Assembly (NCBI RefSeq): GCF_026262505.1
Contig: NC_067203.1
Location: 7,998,001 to 8,062,000, forward strand
DNA: 64,000 nucleotides
Reading direction: 5' to 3'
Source: Trichomonas vaginalis G3
Lineage: Eukaryota > Parabasalia > Trichomonadida > Trichomonadidae
Of the stretch, positions 28,916 through 40,201 are shown piece after piece (positions within the stretch are counted from its first letter, which is position 1; every line of letters starts with the position of its first letter). A program made the translations under genes and the position numbers. Below the pieces are notes generated by a model that had not been told where the DNA came from, ran no database searches, and saw only the letters and a program-made list of their open reading frames with translations.

Positions 28916-29550
28916 TATACAAGTCTTGGGTATGGTGGCACTGCGTTCCACCTTACCCAATACTTGTGAATTTGACACTTTACAAAACCGTTAACGTATA
29001 TTTTACAACATGAACGCAAAAACTAACTTAACCTTAAATATTTACAAAGCCGCCAACAATTTCACCTCACTATCGTTCTCACTAACAACTTCACTAATGT
29101 TCTCATAAATTTCCTCATATATCTTCATCATCAGTGTTAACCCTATTGTAGTCATACTTGAAGCCATAAACTTTCTCTAACTTCTTAACGTACAATTTAC
29201 ATAACTTACCTTCGTCATCGTATGGTTTAATGATATAACTATTCTATCTTTATAAACAGTCAATGAAAAGTCAACTGGTCTCGGATGTATTTGAAAGAAC
29301 ATGTTATGCTCAGGAAGGAAGAATAAATGTTTAAAATGTATGTTTGTTATATGTTTTGATTTGTATGAGTTGCTTTTGTTCTGTCATTACATCAAATAAA
29401 ATAAAAATAATTTTAAAAAATAAAATAAAAAATAAATGATATCACCACCCTCACACGTATGAAAACATAGCACAAAAATAAATTTAGGTGAAGTGGTGAG
29501 ATCTAACCCGATTTCTAACCTCATTTCTACCCTGTTGAATTCATTGCTTT
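28910..29550 (+). repeat. gamma Maverick 640-bp inverted terminal-type repeat, left copy
   Basis: The reverse complement of 58512-59153, nearly identical. It contains the decayed counterpart of the 95-residue gene at 58676-58960 and the 49-bp hairpin at 28919-28967. The outermost 250 bp present at the right terminus are absent here, where alpha-type sequence joins directly. Confidence 0.85.
28919..28967. repeat. 49-bp imperfect hairpin in the gamma terminal repeat
   Basis: Arms pair as ACAAGT/ACTTGT, TTGGGTA/TACCCAA and GGTGG/CCACC with single mismatches and a loop of about eight bases. The same hairpin is at 59096-59144 in the other repeat copy. Confidence 0.85.
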
Positions 29551-30065
29551 ATAACTCTCTTCCTTGGTTTCTTTTTAGTTGCTTTCTTCACGTCTGTCTC
29601 CAACTTGACTGTCTTTCTTCTTCGTCCGTAATGATACCAGTTACTTCCACCAGTCAATGGGTCAAATGGTCGTTCATAAGGGTTTCCATACATTCCATAA
29701 GGTCCGTATGGATAAACCGCTGGTGGAGAAGAAACATTTTCTTTAGTTCCATCGACTCTATTAAATGCATTGTTTCACCTTTCATCTGGTCATTAAGTCT
29801 TTGCGTGTTTTGCAAACTCATCGTCCTTTCCTAAAGCATTTTCTGACTCAGTCGCAACCAAATTGGATGCTTTATTTATGAGCCCTATTTTATTTAATCT
29901 TAACTTCTTTGCAACCCAGCCTCCAATCTTTCCTTTATTTGCATCTAATGTCTTTTGAAACCCTTCCTCCACTCATTTTATTTACTGCGTCATAAGCTCC
30001 AAGTGCTTTTGCTCCAAATGCTAATGCTTTTGTTCCCATTGCGCCTAAAGCTGCCAAGCTACCAT
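29541..30065 (-). pseudogene. small Maverick virion-type protein remnant
   Basis: The minus strand encodes an Ala/Gly/Lys-rich head (LAALGAMGTKALAFGAKALG), a basic middle, a Tyr/Gly/Pro segment (VYPYGPYGMYGNPYERPF) and a basic tail KKATKKKPRKRVIKQ. The composition recalls small capsid-interior or membrane proteins. Broken, about two breaks. Confidence 0.5.
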
Positions 30066-30290
30066 TTACACCATATTAAAATCATCTCTCTTCAATATTA
30101 TCTCATAAAAGTTCTCGTTACTGGAGAAAGTCAATGAAACATAAACATTCTCACGGGCTTCGCCCTCACCGCTTTGCGGTCTATCTAACTTCTTTCTTAT
30201 CTCATCTATTCTCAATAAAATGTCTGAACAATTGCTAACATCTTCTACAACAGTTATTTCATCATGAATGACCTTTAAGAACAAGCTCAT
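30066..30290 (-). CDS. 74-residue Maverick protein carrying a double-hairpin insert
   Basis: Begins MSLFLKVIHDEITVVEDV. The segment RPQSGEGEARE in the middle is encoded by the double-hairpin motif at 30155-30180, in frame, as in two other genes. Downstream it reads NVYVSLTFSSNENFYEIIL. Family not known. Confidence 0.5.
   Translation of the reverse strand: MSLFLKVIHDEITVVEDVSNCSDILLRIDEIRKKLDRPQSGEGEARENVYVSLTFSSNENFYEIILKRDDFNMV
30155..30180 (-). repeat. double-hairpin motif, copy 1
   Basis: Read on the minus strand: ACCGC-AAA-GCGGT, GA, GGGC-GAA-GCCC. It lies inside a coding frame. It has the same architecture as copies at 41978, 53196 and 54574, with different but complementary stems. Confidence 0.8.
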
Positions 30291-30300
30291 TTAATATGCA

Positions 30301-30962
30301 ATTAAAATCATCTCAATAATGAGTCCATCCTTTCCATCTTTAGGTAGCACAACATCTTTCATTGAAGAAGGTTCGACAAGTCTTATGTTAAACTTACTGA
30401 CAAAGTTTGTTATACTATAATGCTTCGGCGGCGAATACATATAGTTGAAAGACATAATATAGATTCTTCAGCAAATTCACTTATACTGGATTTTATAACA
30501 ATGTTCTCACGAGACCAAACGCCACCAATTGACAATCTTTGTAAGCAATCCTGCTGAACCTTCAACTGTAAACGTCGATGGTAACATTCCACGAAGGTCA
30601 TCTATTGACATCGTTGAGTCACTGAATTTAAATATTTTCTTAAAGCAATCGTCATTATCTAACCATGCAATAGCTTTGAAGTTTTCATTCGAATATACAT
30701 CTGCTTCATTAAATGTAAATCCTGACTTCTTTGCAGAGATGACTTTAAAATCTATTGAGTTTGTTTCAAAATTATATGCTATGGTAACTTCTGAAGGTAA
30801 TGGATGCCCTTCCGCAGTCAGTTGTTCTCTCACTACCGTTTGAAGTTTTGTATTAAAAACTTTTATGTCATCTCCTGTATCTAAGTTCACATACACAGCA
30901 ACAGGGAAACTATCTTGCTTCTTTGTTTCATCATTATATCTCAAAACATTAAAGTTCTTCAA
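30301..30962 (-). pseudogene. penton-like remnant, gamma Maverick
   Basis: The longest frame (151 residues) has FPVAVYVNLDTGDDIKVFN and FETNSIDFKVISAKK, patterned like the middle of the alpha penton-like protein (IVRFHIDY..., VSFQIYEDN). Coding-looking sequence continues to 30301, ending in a hydrophobic strand LIIEMILIAY. Broken, about two breaks. Confidence 0.45.
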
Positions 30963-31164
30963 TAATATTGTTTTCCTGCTGGAATACTTCGAACCTGTCT
31001 GATTTCAATAGCTTTCTCACCTCCTACATACTCTACCCAGTGTCTTGGATATTCATAAGTATACTGACTTTCTTGAATTTGGTTGGTTTCATCATAACGT
31101 GTTCATAGTATATCTTTATACTCTTGTCAGTTAGACTCGGTGCTATGTTCTGAATATTTCTGAC

Positions 31165-32030
31165 TTGCATTTTAATGGAGATAAAATGAAGCATTTAATA
31201 CATGACGTAGATGAAGACATGAATGAAACTACAGACAAACTTAACTCTTCTCTCATTCTTCCTTTCAGTAAGGACTATGAGTTCTGTTCAAATGGTGTTT
31301 ATTTCTATTGTGGAAAGATGGGTTCAGGTAAGACATTTAACCTCATTCGTCATAACTCATAACAGAGCGTTTAGGAAACGACTCTTACTATGACCAAATC
31401 ATTATATCAGTGCAACTTCAGACTCTATGGACTCAACAGCGAAAACATTTATGAGTAAAGTTCAAGCATCTGTCGTTAAAGTTCCAGACAGTGAACTCAT
31501 TGAATTTCTTCAACGTTACATTCGACGTAAGAGAAAATATTATGCTATTGTAGAGTTCATACAGTCAGGATGCAAAAGACTTCAGAAGAGATGGAAAGAA
31601 TTATTGACAAACACCACTTACGTCAGTACTCAGGAGTTTACGATATGAAACGACTGACAAACTACATTCTATCAAACTTTCAAAATACCCCTTCAAAAAA
31701 TTATCCTTCAAACACTCTGCTCGTTTGTGACGACTTCGCCGGAAAGGTTTAGTGTCAAAGCCTGACTCACCATTAGCAACATCATAACTAAAGTCAGACA
31801 TTACCATTTAACTGTAGCAATACTTATGCAAACATGGCGTTTTCTTGCTTTAAACATAAAACGTCTCATAACTGACTTCGTTATCTTTCAGGTTTCTCAC
31901 GTTATGATATTGAACTCATTTGGAAACAGTCAGGTATAACATTACCTTTTGAAGAAATTTGGGAAGCATATAAGTCTCTCATCTCTCCTCGTTCATACCT
32001 TGAGATTCATATCATGACTAATACCCATTA
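31165..32030 (+). pseudogene. packaging ATPase remnant, gamma Maverick
   Basis: The Walker A-like YFYCGKMGSGKTFNLI and the following QRYIRRKRKYYAIVEFIQSG correspond to the alpha ATPase (GLIAPPGSGKTF; YQRRVLKYNAINEYINS). Its level of decay is clearly higher than that of the alpha copy. Broken, several breaks. Confidence 0.7.
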
Positions 32031-32048
32031 AAGTCAAAAATATTCCAT

Positions 32049-32400
32049 GGGAACGACCAACATTGTTTTAAAGTTTAACCTTCAATTGACTGATGGTAAA
32101 CAAATTCCATGCATCTCTGTCGCCATTTCTGTTAATATTTTTGCTGTCATTCATATCATCCACTTCCCCATCCGTTAGCTTTTGAGGATTGGGTTAGAAT
32201 AGCTGTTCTTAAATGAAGGCTTTTCACCTTTTTAGCGCGCATAAACTCTATAACTTTCTGCATACTTTATGTTTGAACCTCCTGAGCCATCATTGACATA
32301 AATTTTTATAGGCTTCCACCCTTGTTCATATTCCTGCTTCTTCCCTTTGCTCTTTTTTGTCAGTAGTTCTACATCTTTATCACAGCTCCTGTCTCAGTGA
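32049..32400. pseudogene. decayed coding sequence
   Basis: A plus-strand short frame (MGTTNIVLKFNLQLTDGK) and a minus-strand coding-looking stretch (PIKIYVNDGSGGSNIKYAES) lie here. Neither gives a family. They are remnants of small gamma genes. Confidence 0.3.
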
Positions 32401-32496
32401 AATTCAACAATATTTTCATTCGTTAGCTTTACATTCAAACCCTTGTCGAGTATATTGTTCATTTCATACATATAAAAGGTTTTTATTCTATATGAA

Positions 32497-33110
32497 ATGA
32501 GAAGCAAATCCATCTTAGCTGGTGCCGTTAATGTTCCAATTGAACCAACATCAAATGTTGACTCACGAACGACAAACAATATTGTCATAAAGAACTATAG
32601 TTCAGAGTGTTTGAAAGAAAAAGAACCAGAGCTGAAATCCGTGAATTTAAACACAGCTTCAAACGCTAACGCTACATCAGATGTTAAGTTAGAGTATCCA
32701 CCACTGGACCAAATTCTTTCAAGAGAAGCCAACGACAACCCTTACATAAATGTTCAAACAAATCCTTCAGATAACGTAGACCATTACCTTCTTCAGTTAT
32801 ACCAAACAATTTTACTCAAAGACGATAAGAAGCTTTTGATAAAATCTTATAAGTAAGAACCAAATAATTCTAACAAAGGAGGACCTTGAAAATGTTATAT
32901 CACGAATAACAGGGAAACAATGTGTCATTGACTATCTCGACCCTGAAATCGAATGCTGTGGTCAAACGCCAATATTCATGAAAATAGGTAACATCCGCAT
33001 CATTGAAACACCAGGAACTACAGGAGTTGAGTTTAAGTATAAATATTCGAACGAGTATACAAAACTATCTACTGACTATAAGCTTTGTTTGAAATATGTT
33101 TTAGTAAATT
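32497..33110 (+). pseudogene. CCG-motif Maverick protein remnant
   Basis: The first 119 residues are open (MRSKSILAGAVNVPIEP). Further coding sequence ends near LKYVLVN and contains DYLDPEIECCGQTP, the counterpart of EIEPDISCCG in the alpha protein at 21745-22323. Broken, about one break. The same family in both element types implies a core function. Confidence 0.55.
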
Positions 33111-33114
33111 AAAG

Positions 33115-33390
33115 CAACTTATAGTATCTATCCAAAACTTCTTCAACAGTATCGAACTCATCTCATAATGCCAAACCTAATCTTATTGACTTGGTGCAGT
33201 TTTCACTAACACAATATTTTTCTGTTCTCTTGACTGACATAACTAACTCATTTGTTTCATCAAACAGCAACAACCAAAGTTCATGACCTAATACATAACA
33301 TTCATACTTTATATTTTTTAGCTCTGAGTTCTCTTGTAAGCTGTTGCATTTAATATTTTCTAAAAGTCAACTTCAACAGTCATTCGCACT
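33115..33390 (-). pseudogene. small decayed gene
   Basis: The minus strand reads a coding-like stretch (YVLGHELWLLLFDETNELV) with a conserved look but no intact frame. Unknown. Confidence 0.35.
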
Positions 33391-33397
33391 GGTGCCT

Positions 33398-34030
33398 TCA
33401 GTTTACAGGCTCTCCTTGAAAGTCAACAAGTCTGAATTGCATGTCTTTCAAATTATGAGGACTAATGCGAACCCATTTACCTAAATGAGTTGCTATGACA
33501 GGAACGTTTGGAATGAACATTGAATTGACTGCATAACAGAAGGATTTATATTCTACTGAACCTTTACTATTAACTTCTGAAATACCTGTGACATTAGCTA
33601 TTTTTGACTCAATGTACAAACAATTACCATAACATACGTATGGAACAGATTTCATCTCAATCGTTTTGTCAACACTTTTCAAAAGAAATGTCATATGGTA
33701 TGCTCCCAAAAGAAGTTGTACTCTATGACTCATTCTTGGTATCTTAAACTCCTTCGCATAACTGAACTTCAAAACTCCTGCAATAAGTTTAACATTCATT
33801 AAGTTTTCTTCGTTATCCTTGTTTATTGTAGTATTTATGAGAGCATTTAAACACTCCAGCTAATGTTTCCATCTTATATTCTACATTATTGTGAAATCTT
33901 ATTTCATGCTTCTTTCCATCTATTTCAAGCTCCATGAAATCTGTTTCATCTGTTATAACGAATGAAGCGATAGTATTGAAGTCAACCATTCTGAATGCAA
34001 GCGCCTCATTCTGTAGACTAAGTTTGTTTG
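33398..34030 (-). pseudogene. Maverick structural-type protein remnant
   Basis: A 133-residue frame with KDMQFRLVDFQGEPVN, matching the alpha remnant at 20950-21741 (ITLTLVDANFVPVK). More coding-looking sequence lies upstream. Broken, about two breaks. Confidence 0.5.
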
Positions 34031-34237
34031 TAGCTTTACTGTCCCGTATTCGTTTGGGTCTGTACTTTGCAAATAGAACAACATTTTATTCTCATTAAAA
34101 TATGAGTATAGGCTGCATATGCGTATGAAGCTGACAGAGCTAAACGTTTATATTTGGTCAATACTCTCTCACACTTACTGACAAATATATTGTTATTTCT
34201 GATGGAAATACCGAGAAATACATAACATGGAAGGACT

Positions 34238-37138
34238 ATGAAAGTTTTGACGCCTATTTTAACTCCATGTACTATGCCATTCATTGTAAATGGTGAAGTT
34301 GTCATGAAGAACGACACAACAGTATATAAGTCTGTATATGAAGCGTTAGAATATATGTTGAATTATAATCCCGAACGATTTGACCCAAGCACTACACCAT
34401 GTGCAATGCCTTTTATTAAGGATGGTGAAATCGTAAGAGTTCGGATTCAACGGTTTACACAGCTGTTCAAAAGTTTACAAAACATTTTAGCGAATATCTT
34501 TAATTCAGAAACTACAGAAATAAAATTACCATATATAACAGATGCTAAAGAAATTAAATCAAAAACGACAACATTATTCGTCACTTAATGATTTAATGAC
34601 TTATATCATTAATATTCCTGCACCAACTATAGCATTTGATCCAAACTTGACGGTTTGCAGTGTACCTTTCATAAATGACAGTTCATTAATTACTTTAAGG
34701 GATTCGACAGTAAATGAATCATTAAAGGCGTCATTAATGAAAATCATTGATTTAATTCATTCATGAATACATATAATTCATTCATTAATGTTTCATATGC
34801 TTCTAAAGAAGGTGAGCCAAAAACTATCGATAAAGCGGTGTATGAAATAAAAGCATCAACGACGAAATTGAATTCGTTAACTTTTGACGGTGATAGTTTC
34901 GTTAATGAAATACATCGGGGAAAACAATTTTAACGAAAGAATATTTAAAATCTCATGTTAGTGAGTTCGTTGAAATTGAAAAAGAAGGTGGAATTAAGTT
35001 CGATCCACTGAATTTTCATTTTCAGCTTAGCGAATGCGGGTGTTAGTTTCGCTGAATGGACAACTATACAGAGTGAAATAAATGCAATATGGACGTTTTT
35101 GGGGTCAAAAGGGGAATGGGTGAGCTTGTAAATGCTGCAAAGAACATTAGGTGAAACAGGAAATTTTGTAGATGGTTTTAAAAGACTTGTTTCAAATGTT
35201 TTAACAAACACAAGAAATTATTTAGATATACGTACATAACGGACGGATTTTCGAACAGATAGCAACAACCCTCCGGTTATGGCTGCGTTGATGATGGTTA
35301 GAGATATAAAACACGTAACGACGGGAACGAAGAACATGAACAACAGGATACTGGTCGGGTTATTCGAGACATTAAAAACGTGTATCCTGAAGTTATTGAT
35401 TTATTTAGAGGAGTTAATGATTCAATTTCAAAACATTCTATAAACCCTCGATGAAAGAGAATAAATTAACAGATTATATATTCGTCATTATTGCAGAATT
35501 AATGAAGAGAATAAATGAAAAAGGAATTGGTGATATCATTAATGTCAGCGATGTAATGATGAAAAGAAATTTTGACTCATTATTTACAAAACCGAAAACA
35601 GAATATAGTCTTTATGACGTAATTACCGAATTAATGAAAAAGATTAATGATAATAAGAGTTCTGGCGGAAGAGTTGAATTAGAAGTGAATGATGTTAATG
35701 AGAAATTAGCCGAAAAAGCAAACAAAAATGAGCTTTTAGCTCTGAGTGATAAAGTCAAGAACCACGTTCATTATATAACTTCAGACGAACAGATTATAAC
35801 GACTACCATGGATATTTAACACGAAGTGATGAAGCGAAGACAAAAAATGTTAATGAAAGAAGATATAAATACATTCGTGCTAAAGGTTATGACATAAGCT
35901 GTACTGTACAGTATGATGTAGCTAAAGCACCAGAAGCATTTGGTTATACCGGTGAAATTTATGCCTCTACTTTCAATGTTAACGGTGTATTAGTTGAACC
36001 AAGATTTACTTTGAGAGTTAAGTCAAAAATAACGTTTGAAGATGCTATTAAAAGTAAAGCTGACAAAGTTGAACTTGAAGCAACGAACAAAGTTTTGAAA
36101 TCTCATAAACACAACATCTCCGATATAAATGAACTTCAAGCTACATTAGACAGTAAAGCCGACAAGAACCATACACATAAATCCTTCACTACTGTTAGAG
36201 CAGACGACATAATATTGAACTATACCCTTGGTTCAAGTGCACCTTTAGAGAATCCAAGTACAAGCGTAAAAGATACACTAAACAATTTAGATAACAGTTG
36301 CAGGAATATTGAAGGTCATGCCAGAAACTTTGAAGCACATGAACTACCAGCAATGTTAGATAAGAAAGCCGACAAAACTTATGTAGATGAAAATTATGCA
36401 AAGAAGTCGGAAGTAAATGCTGCGCTTAATGGAAAAGCCGATAAAGAGCACGTGCATGAAGAATTTCAAACAATCAAGATTAAAGAAATTAAGGCATGCA
36501 TCGAAATAGTAACAAAAACAGGAAGAGACGGTGCAACTGTACAAGAACAAAGAATTTATCCTCCTACTTTTCCTAATGGTTTAATAACAAACAATATAAA
36601 TATTGTAGAAGGCAATAAAACTATAAACGTTAAACATGAACTTCTAACAATGAAGGCCCAGATTCTTGAAACCATATATCCTATAGGCTCTATTTATACG
36701 TCAATGAACTCAACAAATCCGGCAAGTGTTTTAGGTTTTGGTACGTGGGAACAGATTGTAGATAAATTCCTCTATTGTGCGAACTCTTCAAAGCAAACAG
36801 GTGGTTCGAAGAAAATTAAAGAAGCAAACCTTCCACCGCACACTCATACAGGAACTACAAACACAACAGGTAGTCATTCACATTCAATAACAAAAAGAGG
36901 TTATACAAATCTTGCAGCAGGTTCGGATAGACAGGGAATGCATAGATATGATATTTCAAGTGACCCAGTAGATTCAAGCGCAGGTATTTTCTGTGGAACC
37001 GCAGGAAATCATTCACACACTTTCACAACAAATCCAACAGGCTCGGGTAGATTATATGCCACCATTTGTGACTATATTCGCATGGTACCGCGTTCAATGA
37101 ACGCGCTTGAGCCTAGAATAAAATCTTTATTTACATAA
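34238..37138 (+). pseudogene. tail-fibre-like gene, gamma Maverick
   Basis: The N-terminal part has repeated TPCTMPFIVNGE / TPCAMPFIKDGE / TVCSVPFINDS units about 120 bp apart. The centre has KADKTYVDE-type fibre coils. The last 375 residues (36011-37138) are open and end in a collar-like domain: LYPIGSIYTS-type start, FGTWEQIVDKFLY, SSKQTGGSKK and several H-T-H/H-S-H pairs. The first two kilobases are broken, about five breaks. It is a relative of the alpha fibre but clearly divergent. Confidence 0.65.
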
Positions 37139-38224
37139 ATGAGCTTGAAAGAAGTATTCGAACAACATCCATGGAGGTCATTTAAGAAGTTCAATGAAGC
37201 TGCAAAGAGTTGGGGATTTACTAACAGAGCTGAAGTTAAAAAGTTCTTTGACAAAAATGTTGTACATCAAACAAAAATAAACCCTTACGACTACTTTTTA
37301 CCAATTTACTCCAACACTCCTGACGCATACCAATTTGACACTCTCATTCAAAGCAGAAAAGGAGGACATAAACCATTCCTCATCTTCATTAATGTTAACA
37401 CTCGCAAAGCTTTTGCGTATATAATGAGAAATAAAGGAACTCGTGAAGTGTTAAGAGTTTTACAAAAGTTTGTAGCAGAACATAACCCAAGTACTTTAAC
37501 ATCAGACCAAGACAGTGCATACCTCAGCAACGAAATCACAGAATTTCTCATTAAGCATAACATAACTCACTACACTACTGAAGACCATAACCATAATATT
37601 TTAGGTATCATTAATCGCTTCATAAGAACGCTCAGAGATTTAAATCAAGAGCGAGACTTTACCGAAGAAACAATGAAACATTTTCTCGAAGTATATAATT
37701 CCTCAACAAATTCTACAACAGGACATACACCAAATTCAATGACACAACAACAAGAAGAAAAGTATATACAAAAGAAACGAAGCCAAACACAAAATATCAG
37801 AAATTCAACACAATTTACCCTCATTCCTGGTACAAAAGTTCGTGTAGTTCTTGACGACAAACCGTTGACAAAGAAACGTTTAAGGTTAAGTCGAAATTAT
37901 TATATCGTAGACTCTACGCAAGGTAATGGATATCTTATAAAAGCTGCTGACGACTCTATTGCGTTTTATCCTCGTCATAAATTAGTCGAAAGTAGTAATG
38001 GCAAACTTGCTGAAACCATTGACGAAGCAAAGCGAGGAGTGGTTATTGAAATACTTAACTATAACATAAACGATGACACTTATAAAGTAAGATATGAAGG
38101 AGGCGTTGAAGATGTTATACCATCTAAGAACTTGAGAGAGTCAAAGCCAACACATCTGGGACCATTAGAGCGGGAGTACTGGAAAGACAAAAATAAGCCA
38201 GAAAGAATAAGAAAATTCTTCTAA
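37139..38224 (+). CDS. Maverick integrase (retroviral-type, chromodomain-like tail), 361 aa
   Basis: The frame starts one base after the fibre stop. The catalytic-core outline is clear: AYQFDTLIQSR, FINVNTRKAFAYIM, LTSDQDSAYLS and GIINRFIRTLRDLNQ. An SH3-like segment (FTLIPGTKVRVVLDD) and a chromodomain-like end (YKVRYEGGVEDVIPSKNL) follow. The family inserts Maverick DNA and makes 6-bp target duplications. The frame is whole. A diverged relative is broken at 45638-46598. Confidence 0.88.
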   Translation: MSLKEVFEQHPWRSFKKFNEAAKSWGFTNRAEVKKFFDKNVVHQTKINPYDYFLPIYSNTPDAYQFDTLIQSRKGGHKPFLIFINVNTRKAFAYIMRNKGTREVLRVLQKFVAEHNPSTLTSDQDSAYLSNEITEFLIKHNITHYTTEDHNHNILGIINRFIRTLRDLNQERDFTEETMKHFLEVYNSSTNSTTGHTPNSMTQQQEEKYIQKKRSQTQNIRNSTQFTLIPGTKVRVVLDDKPLTKKRLRLSRNYYIVDSTQGNGYLIKAADDSIAFYPRHKLVESSNGKLAETIDEAKRGVVIEILNYNINDDTYKVRYEGGVEDVIPSKNLRESKPTHLGPLEREYWKDKNKPERIRKFF

Positions 38225-38309
38225 ACTTTTTCATTAGATGTAAATCAGACATGAACGAGAACAGTCATGATATCATTAATGGTACCATTTATTTTAACAT
38301 AAACTTTAT

Positions 38310-38359
38310 TTATGTTAGAATGTTAGATCTAACACGTTTTCTAACCACTTTTCTAACAT
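38310..38359. repeat. CTAAC-rich inverted repeat, left copy
   Basis: Contains the palindrome GTTAGATCTAAC and several GTTAG/CTAAC words. Its reverse complement is at 39411-39459, nearly identical over about 50 bp. The pair brackets two genes (38462-39402). Confidence 0.85.
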
Positions 38360-38439
38360 GGTCTAAAACTCTCGAAAATCATGAATTTTTGACATTTCCT
38401 TATGAAAGAAAAATAACGCTAATTTTTTTCTAAGAAAAA

Positions 38440-38461
38440 TTTTTATCTTGTATGTAAAGAT
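38440..38461 (+). promoter_or_regulatory. TTTTTATC box before the 119-aa gene
   Basis: TTTTTATCTTGTATGTAA begins at 38440, 14 bases before the ATG. The same 18-base word (one base different at the end) starts at 39478 before the KilA-N gene. Confidence 0.6.
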
Positions 38462-38821
38462 ATGATTTCAACAATAGGTTCTACAACACTTCAAACAACA
38501 ACTTCACCAAACTCTTTAGTTATGAATCCAACATCTATGTTAGTAGAGATGAAAAGCTTCATTCCTTCTTCATATACTTTTGAGACAGAAATACAAAGAA
38601 TTAAGCAAGAACTTTTAACAAGTAATTTAGACTGTAGTGCGAAAGATGAAACAAATGAACAGTATCTTTATGACATGCAGGATATTATTGACCATTTACC
38701 CAAATTGCCTGAAATCCAACAACAAAAGCTCACTATTCATGAATTCGATGAAATAGAAGTGAAACCAACTGACTCAGTAGAAATAAAGAAGTTCATACGT
38801 AAAGTAAACTATGATTTCTAG
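38462..38821 (+). CDS. 119-residue Maverick protein, unknown
   Basis: A Ser/Thr-rich head (MISTIGSTTLQTTTSPNS) and an acidic helical body. First gene of the segment flanked by the CTAAC inverted repeats. Unknown function. Confidence 0.55.
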   Translation: MISTIGSTTLQTTTSPNSLVMNPTSMLVEMKSFIPSSYTFETEIQRIKQELLTSNLDCSAKDETNEQYLYDMQDIIDHLPKLPEIQQQKLTIHEFDEIEVKPTDSVEIKKFIRKVNYDF

Positions 38822-38844
38822 GATATCATTGCAACCATAAAGTT

Positions 38845-39402
38845 ATGGACAAAGATTGCGACATGGTATATAAGAACATCTCTGACATATATAAATCTGG
38901 GGAGTTTAAGACATACGACAACTTTGTTTCATTAGTTGCTGAATGTGTATGGCAGATAAGAGATAAAGATAAAAGATGTAAAATATGGAATGGACAAATA
39001 AAACCAACAACTTTTGAGTTAAAGAAAACCATTGACGCCTTAGTTGTTCTAGCAGGTCAAATTTCAATGTATAACGCAAAAATGAATCCGCAATGTTCAA
39101 AATGTAAAGCAGCAATGAGGAAATATAACTACTCCGTCAAAGAGATAGAACGTATGAGAAACGACTATGCTGACTTAAAGAAAGAAGTAGAGAAACCAGC
39201 AGAAGATAAAATGGACATGTTAGCATTTCTGAACAAAAACTATCCAACTGCTGACGATTTCCTATTATCTGATGTCAAGAAGAAATATAAAGAAACCTTC
39301 GGCATAGTTAAAATTTTTGATATCCTTCGTGAAGAAATAGAAGCTACAAAACTGTTTAAAGTCATGAACCATCGCAACATATACCATGTAAAACGCTTGT
39401 AA
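38845..39402 (+). CDS. 185-residue protein with CxxC motif
   Basis: Residues near 85-95 contain NPQCSKCKAAM, a single CxxC knuckle. A coil and a C-terminal helical domain (IVKIFDILREEIEATKLF, MNHRNIYHVKRL) follow. It may be a DNA-binding or regulatory protein. Second gene inside the CTAAC-repeat bracket. Confidence 0.55.
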   Translation: MDKDCDMVYKNISDIYKSGEFKTYDNFVSLVAECVWQIRDKDKRCKIWNGQIKPTTFELKKTIDALVVLAGQISMYNAKMNPQCSKCKAAMRKYNYSVKEIERMRNDYADLKKEVEKPAEDKMDMLAFLNKNYPTADDFLLSDVKKKYKETFGIVKIFDILREEIEATKLFKVMNHRNIYHVKRL

Positions 39403-39410
39403 ATAGTTCG

Positions 39411-39459
39411 ATGTTAGAAAAGTGGTTAGAAAACGTGTTAGATCTAACATGCTAACATA
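39411..39459. repeat. CTAAC-rich inverted repeat, right copy
   Basis: The inverted partner of 38310-38359, again with GTTAGATCTAAC. Related GTTAGATCT words also lie in the 640-bp terminal repeats (about 29500 and 58560). Confidence 0.85.
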
Positions 39460-39503
39460 AACATTATTTTTTCTAACTTTTTATCTTGTATGTAAGAACA
39501 GTA

Positions 39504-40034
39504 ATGTTAAAGGTTGAGTTTGAAACAGTTAGAAAGATAGACAATGACACCAAAGTGGTTAGAATAGGTAATTTAAACGTAAGATACTCAAAGAAATACA
39601 ACAAATATTCTTTGTCAGACATTATATCTCCATCTGGAAAGAAAACAAACGACTGGGTTAGAAATGCTTCAACTCAGAAAATTTTGACAAGAAATCCTGA
39701 GCTTATGATATCAGTAAGATTCTATGGAACTACAGCATATCTCATTGACAAAAGTCTTATACCAATAGTTTTGTTATGGTTAGACCCAGTTGTTGGATAT
39801 AACTTCATAACTTATGGTTCATTCAATACGGAACGTTGCAGTGAAGGCTTACTTTACATCGTTCAGAAACCGAAGGACTTCAATACAAAGAGATATAAGA
39901 TAGGAAGAACATATAATATAACTCAAAGATATGACAGTACAGTCAATAGAGTCAAGGTTGTGTTCGTTAATGATATGAGAGCTGCAGAAACAGAACTACT
40001 TGAAAAGTTTGAGAAAAGTATGGTGCTCCCATGA
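39504..40034 (+). pseudogene. KilA-N plus T5orf172 (GIY-YIG-like) protein
   Basis: The start MLKVEFETV (39504) follows TTTTTATC at 39478-39485. Residues about 15-75 fit KilA-N (NVRYSKKYNKYSLSDI, KKTNDWVRNASTQ). The second half fits T5orf172 (LLYIVQKP, KRYKIGRTYNITQRY, AAETELLEKFE). This DNA-binding/nuclease-like pair is common in large DNA viruses and phages. The C-terminal end looks broken (about one break). Confidence 0.7.
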
Positions 40035-40201
40035 AAGGTAAAGAAACGTTTGAAGTAGATGAGATAGATAAAGCTATAAAATTATTTGACGAAGTTGCTG
40101 AAAAATACATGTAAAGCGTTTATTTTTGGTCTTTTGTGAAAGTCAGAAAATAAAGTTAGTTTTTTATAAAATATTTTTTTATCCGGAATATAAAGACAGA
40201 T

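Noticed and set aside
29493-29834. 113-residue plus-strand frame
   Set aside because: Codon pattern and composition support the minus strand, which reads a Tyr/Gly and basic virion-type protein.
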